Shown one piece after another: positions 7,761-9,901 of a DNA stretch of 9,901 nt (position 1 is the first letter of the stretch; each line of letters begins with the position of its first letter). Origin of the DNA: Acidobacteriota bacterium (lineage in GTDB: Bacteria; Acidobacteriota; Terriglobia; UBA7540). The translations under genes were made by a program, and so were the position numbers. Below the pieces are notes generated by a model. That model was given only the letters and a program-made list of their open reading frames with translations. It was not told where the DNA came from and did no database searches. Where the stretch lies: NCBI GenBank assembly GCA_021828225.1, contig JAKASH010000064.1:1-9901 (forward strand), in the 5' to 3' direction.

Positions 7761-7779
7761 AGCCAATTATTAAGCCAAT
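7761..7779. repeat. Short direct repeat AGCCAAT in the tlpA-like/PIG-L intergenic gap
   Basis: AGCCAAT occurs at 7761-7767 and 7773-7779, one 12-bp step apart, with AT-rich sequence between the copies. TCGAT just before and ATCGA at the end make a loose inverted flank. It lies in the 148-bp gap upstream of the PIG-L start and could be an operator or -10-like region. Two 7-bp copies are also within what chance can give. Confidence 0.25.
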
Positions 7780-7832
7780 CGAAGGAATCCAGAAGACGGC
7801 AGGTTCCTCGGGATACCCCAGCAACACCCCAT

Positions 7833-8741
7833 TTATTCAGCGACGGCTCTTGCAACGGCCTTCTGAAGCACTGCCGGGCTTGTATAACCGACCCAATGGG
7901 CGACGATAATTCCTTTCCTGTTGATTAAAAAGAGGGTGGGATAAATTGAGATGCCCCCATACGCCTGGTTGCTTGCCTGGGTCCAGCGAACGATCGGAAA
8001 AGACATCCCTTCTTTGGCCGCATAGCGCCGGCGCGCCTGCTCACTGATGGTCAATCCGAGCAGCCCGTCGGCGTTGGCTCCTATCACTTCAAGGCCTTTC
8101 GCGCTAAATTGGTGCTGAAGCTGGACGAGGGCCGGGGCCTCTTTCATGCAGGGCGGGCACCCGGTAAACCAGACGTAGAGCAAGGCGACTTTTCCCTGAA
8201 GATCGGCGTTGCTGAGGTGATTGCCATTGGCCCGCACCAGGTCGAATGCCGGAGCCGTTCGTCCCTCCCACCCCGCAAGCTCGTGAATGGCGCCCTGAGC
8301 GAACTGGGGATCATTGCGGACCATTTCCACATTGATTTTGGTGATTTCGCCGGTTTTCGGGTCCTGGGTAATGAATTTCGGCACACGAGGATCCGTTTCC
8401 ATCACCCGAAGCAGAGTATCCGCTTCTTCCGGGTTGTCGAGGGCAAACTGCTCGGCAATCGTTTTCAGGCTTGGTGGGGTTGAGAATCGCTGCTGGTATT
8501 GTACGATGAACATCGGAATCCGGAAGAAATCCTTGTAAAGCTTGTTCAGCGCCGCGTGGTCTTCCGGCGTTGTAAAGACAGTGTTGTATAACTCCGTAAC
8601 ACGGACGGGCTGGCCGGCCTTCAGGTGGTCGCGTATATATTTCAGGATCTTTGCCTGGGCATTGGACTGTGCGAACAGGCAGCCAACGCCAAGGCTGAAG
8701 AGCGCAACCGAAAAAAGGATGGATCGAAGCGGTTGTTTCAA
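7833..8741 (-). CDS. Exported TlpA/ResA-type thioredoxin with an extra N-terminal domain
   Basis: The 302-residue product starts with an export signal (MKQPLRSILFSVALFSLGVG, cleavage near LFAQS). An unrecognised helical region follows at about 28-145, then a thioredoxin fold at about 158-300. The fold shows EGRTAPAFDL, a GKVALLYVWFTGCPPCMKEA active site with Cys195 and Cys198, and the cis-proline in SIYPTLFLIN (Pro268). Proteins of this type sit in the periplasm and reduce disulfides, or occasionally act as thiol peroxidases. A GCPPC motif fits the TlpA/ResA group. The extra domain makes it about twice the usual length. TTG 8741 was preferred to an ATG/GTG-type start at 8801 because it overlaps the esterase stop as TTGA, has AGAGG 10 nt upstream, and puts the signal peptide exactly at the N-terminus. 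It is likely translationally coupled to the esterase. GVGC is a poor lipobox, so lipidation is doubtful. Confidence 0.88.
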   Translation of the reverse strand: MKQPLRSILFSVALFSLGVGCLFAQSNAQAKILKYIRDHLKAGQPVRVTELYNTVFTTPEDHAALNKLYKDFFRIPMFIVQYQQRFSTPPSLKTIAEQFALDNPEEADTLLRVMETDPRVPKFITQDPKTGEITKINVEMVRNDPQFAQGAIHELAGWEGRTAPAFDLVRANGNHLSNADLQGKVALLYVWFTGCPPCMKEAPALVQLQHQFSAKGLEVIGANADGLLGLTISEQARRRYAAKEGMSFPIVRWTQASNQAYGGISIYPTLFLINRKGIIVAHWVGYTSPAVLQKAVARAVAE

Positions 8742-9721
8742 TGTGTACTGGCCTCTGCAGAAGTGGTTGAGGCTTGCTCGGCTTGCTTGAACCAATGCCA
8801 CTGGAAACGCATGGAATACTGCATGTACCTATCGAGAAAACTCCATCCATGTCCGCCCGGCCGCAACGCATACTCGTGAGGGTAATTCTCCTTGTTAAGG
8901 ATCTCATCGAGGATAGCCGCGCCTTTTTCAAATCCATAACGGTCATGGGTGCCGGCATCGAAATAGATCTTCAGACCTTGAAAGCGTTCAGGGTCCCTAG
9001 CAAGCGTGAGCGGGCTGTTCTTTTCCCAGTAAGCCTGGTTGAGAGGTGATCCAAATGCATGGCTCAAAATGCGCGCGTAAAATCCCCACGGTCCCGTTGT
9101 AGGAATAGGATTGGGAAACCCGGGTATCAGAACAGCGCTGTGTGCGGCGACGGACCCGAACAGGTTCGCATGCAGCATCGCAAGGTGCAGGGCGCCGTAG
9201 CCTCCCATGGAGAGCCCGCTGATTCCACGCGCCTCCTTGGTGGGAATGGTTCTATAGTGCTGGTCGATAAACGGGACGAATTCCTGGATGAAGAAATCCT
9301 CGTAGGGATCCTTGCCGTTTTCCGAGTTGATATAGAAGGTCTCACCGCCGTCCGGCACAACAACGATGAACTGGCCGATTGACCCGTCGGCCGTCAGTTG
9401 ATCAAAAACAGCCTTGGCGCCCCGATCGACCCACCGGTGGTCGTTGTCAAACAACCCAGGCAGAAAATAGAGCGTCGGGTAGCGCTTGGGGGCAGAGGAT
9501 GCATAATCGGCCGGAAGATCAATGCAGTAGCCAACCGATCGGTTCAGAATCTTGCTGGGAACGGAACTGCATTGGACGATTGATGGGGCAGTAGCGGCAA
9601 GCAATGAATTGTTACAACCCACGGCGCAGAAAAGCGATAAGAGTACGACCGCACACACAATAGGGCCGTGCAGGCGGGAACGGTTCCAACCACGGTCCTG
9701 TTGATTTGGTGTTGTCTTCAT
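8738..9721 (-). CDS. Exported, probably lipid-anchored alpha/beta-hydrolase of the putative esterase (EstD-like) family
   Basis: The 327-residue protein has a basic N-terminus and a hydrophobic stretch at about 20-35 ending in CAVGC. This is a passable lipobox, with Cys36 as the possible lipidated residue. The hydrolase core shows YPTLYFLPGLFDNDHRW (81-97, oxyanion region), VVVPDGG (120-126), the nucleophile elbow GLSMGG with Ser171, DAGTHD with the probable acid Asp260 (Asp255 is an alternative), and GGHGW with His291. This is the catalytic layout of the PF00756 esterase family, which includes S-formylglutathione hydrolases, feruloyl esterases and antigen-85-like acyltransferases. The natural ester is not evident. 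The C-terminal tail after about 312 is Ser/Thr/Ala-rich. ATG 9721 lies three bases after the upstream stop with no clear Shine-Dalgarno, suggesting coupled translation. The end overlaps the TlpA-like gene by 4 bases. Confidence 0.9.
   Translation of the reverse strand: MKTTPNQQDRGWNRSRLHGPIVCAVVLLSLFCAVGCNNSLLAATAPSIVQCSSVPSKILNRSVGYCIDLPADYASSAPKRYPTLYFLPGLFDNDHRWVDRGAKAVFDQLTADGSIGQFIVVVPDGGETFYINSENGKDPYEDFFIQEFVPFIDQHYRTIPTKEARGISGLSMGGYGALHLAMLHANLFGSVAAHSAVLIPGFPNPIPTTGPWGFYARILSHAFGSPLNQAYWEKNSPLTLARDPERFQGLKIYFDAGTHDRYGFEKGAAILDEILNKENYPHEYALRPGGHGWSFLDRYMQYSMRFQWHWFKQAEQASTTSAEASTH
8752..8756 (-). promoter_or_regulatory. Ribosome binding site of the TlpA-like gene, inside the esterase end
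   Basis: AGAGG in the last codons of the esterase lies 10 nt before TTG 8741. Together with the TTGA stop/start overlap it fixes the shorter start and indicates coupled translation. Confidence 0.5.
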
Positions 9722-9724
9722 CGA

Positions 9725-9901
9725 TTAATGGGGAGTGCCTGTGCTTGCCTGGGAATGCCCACCTTCCATATAGATATTGAATTTACCGTTGCTCGAATCA
9801 GCCCCGACAGCTCCATTCACCGCGTTCGCCTGGCCAACTCCTGAAGCCGCTGCCCCATAAACGCTTCCGTGAATGTTTTTCAGCACCGACTTCTTTTGGT
9901 C
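9725..9901 (-). CDS. C-terminal fragment of an unrecognised Gly/Ala-rich protein (5' end beyond window)
   Basis: The minus-strand frame is open from the window edge to TAA at 9725-9727, giving 58 residues. The fragment is rich in Gly, Ala, Ser and Asn (for example SVYGAAASGVGQANAVNGAV), then reads KFNIYMEGGHSQAST and ends in GTPH. No catalytic or binding motif is visible. The composition resembles a surface or exported protein tail, but I cannot name a family. It is judged coding because its stop lies only 3 nt before the esterase ATG, as in an operon, and because the region holds no better frame. The N-terminal part is needed for any functional call. Confidence 0.55.
   Translation of the reverse strand, partial: DQKKSVLKNIHGSVYGAAASGVGQANAVNGAVGADSSNGKFNIYMEGGHSQASTGTPH

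Noticed and set aside
8311..8958. 215-codon minus-strand frame overlapping the esterase and TlpA-like genes
   Set aside because: It is an out-of-frame shadow. Both overlapped genes have clear catalytic motifs in their own frames.
1..9901. CRISPR array, insertion sequence, tRNA or other mobile-element signs
   Set aside because: I saw no regular repeats, terminal inverted repeats, transposase motifs or tRNA-like folds. The window reads as chromosomal housekeeping and envelope genes.

Overview
All supported genes in this window lie on the minus strand, so transcription runs from right to left. The organism looks like a Gram-negative (diderm) bacterium. It carries an Omp85 outer-membrane assembly protein, a SurA-type periplasmic chaperone, a TamB-type bridge protein, and several exported enzymes. 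The moderately high GC, the frequent GTG/TTG starts and this mix of genes fit a soil-type Acidobacteriota. That placement is inference: the window has no rRNA or other taxonomic marker.

Layout from right to left (direction of transcription). (1) 9725-9901: C-terminal end of an unrecognised Gly/Ala-rich protein that continues off the window. (2) 8738-9721: exported, probably lipid-anchored esterase of the alpha/beta-hydrolase 'putative esterase' (EstD-like) family. It starts 3 nt after the previous stop. (3) 7833-8741: exported TlpA/ResA-type thioredoxin with an extra N-terminal domain. It starts at a TTG that overlaps the esterase stop (TTGA). (4) 6920-7684: PIG-L/LmbE-type zinc deacetylase, probably soluble. 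(5) 6675-6919: 245 bp with no gene, holding a weak terminator-like hairpin, a perfect TATAAT -10 box and a short leader. (6) 3696-6674: 992-residue Omp85 protein with seven POTRA-like repeats and a C-terminal barrel. (7) 3049-3624, probably starting further upstream: SurA-N-type chaperone with no PPIase domain. (8) 1-3032: N-terminal 1010 codons of a TamB/AsmA-like protein that runs off the left edge.

Genes 6-8 form a tight cluster, with an overlap and then a 16-nt gap. They plausibly encode one envelope machine: an outer-membrane barrel with a long POTRA arm, a periplasmic chaperone, and an inner-membrane-anchored beta-rich bridge. Together these would insert outer-membrane proteins or move lipid between the membranes. 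The order resembles the proteobacterial tamA-tamB pair with a chaperone gene placed between them. The most notable features are the seven POTRA units, the PPIase-less chaperone inside a TAM-like operon, and the chaperone's missing ordinary start codon. Its signal peptide is readable upstream of the first GTG but can only be reached from a non-standard start. The large open frames on the plus strand across 1-3032 are antisense shadows of tamB.
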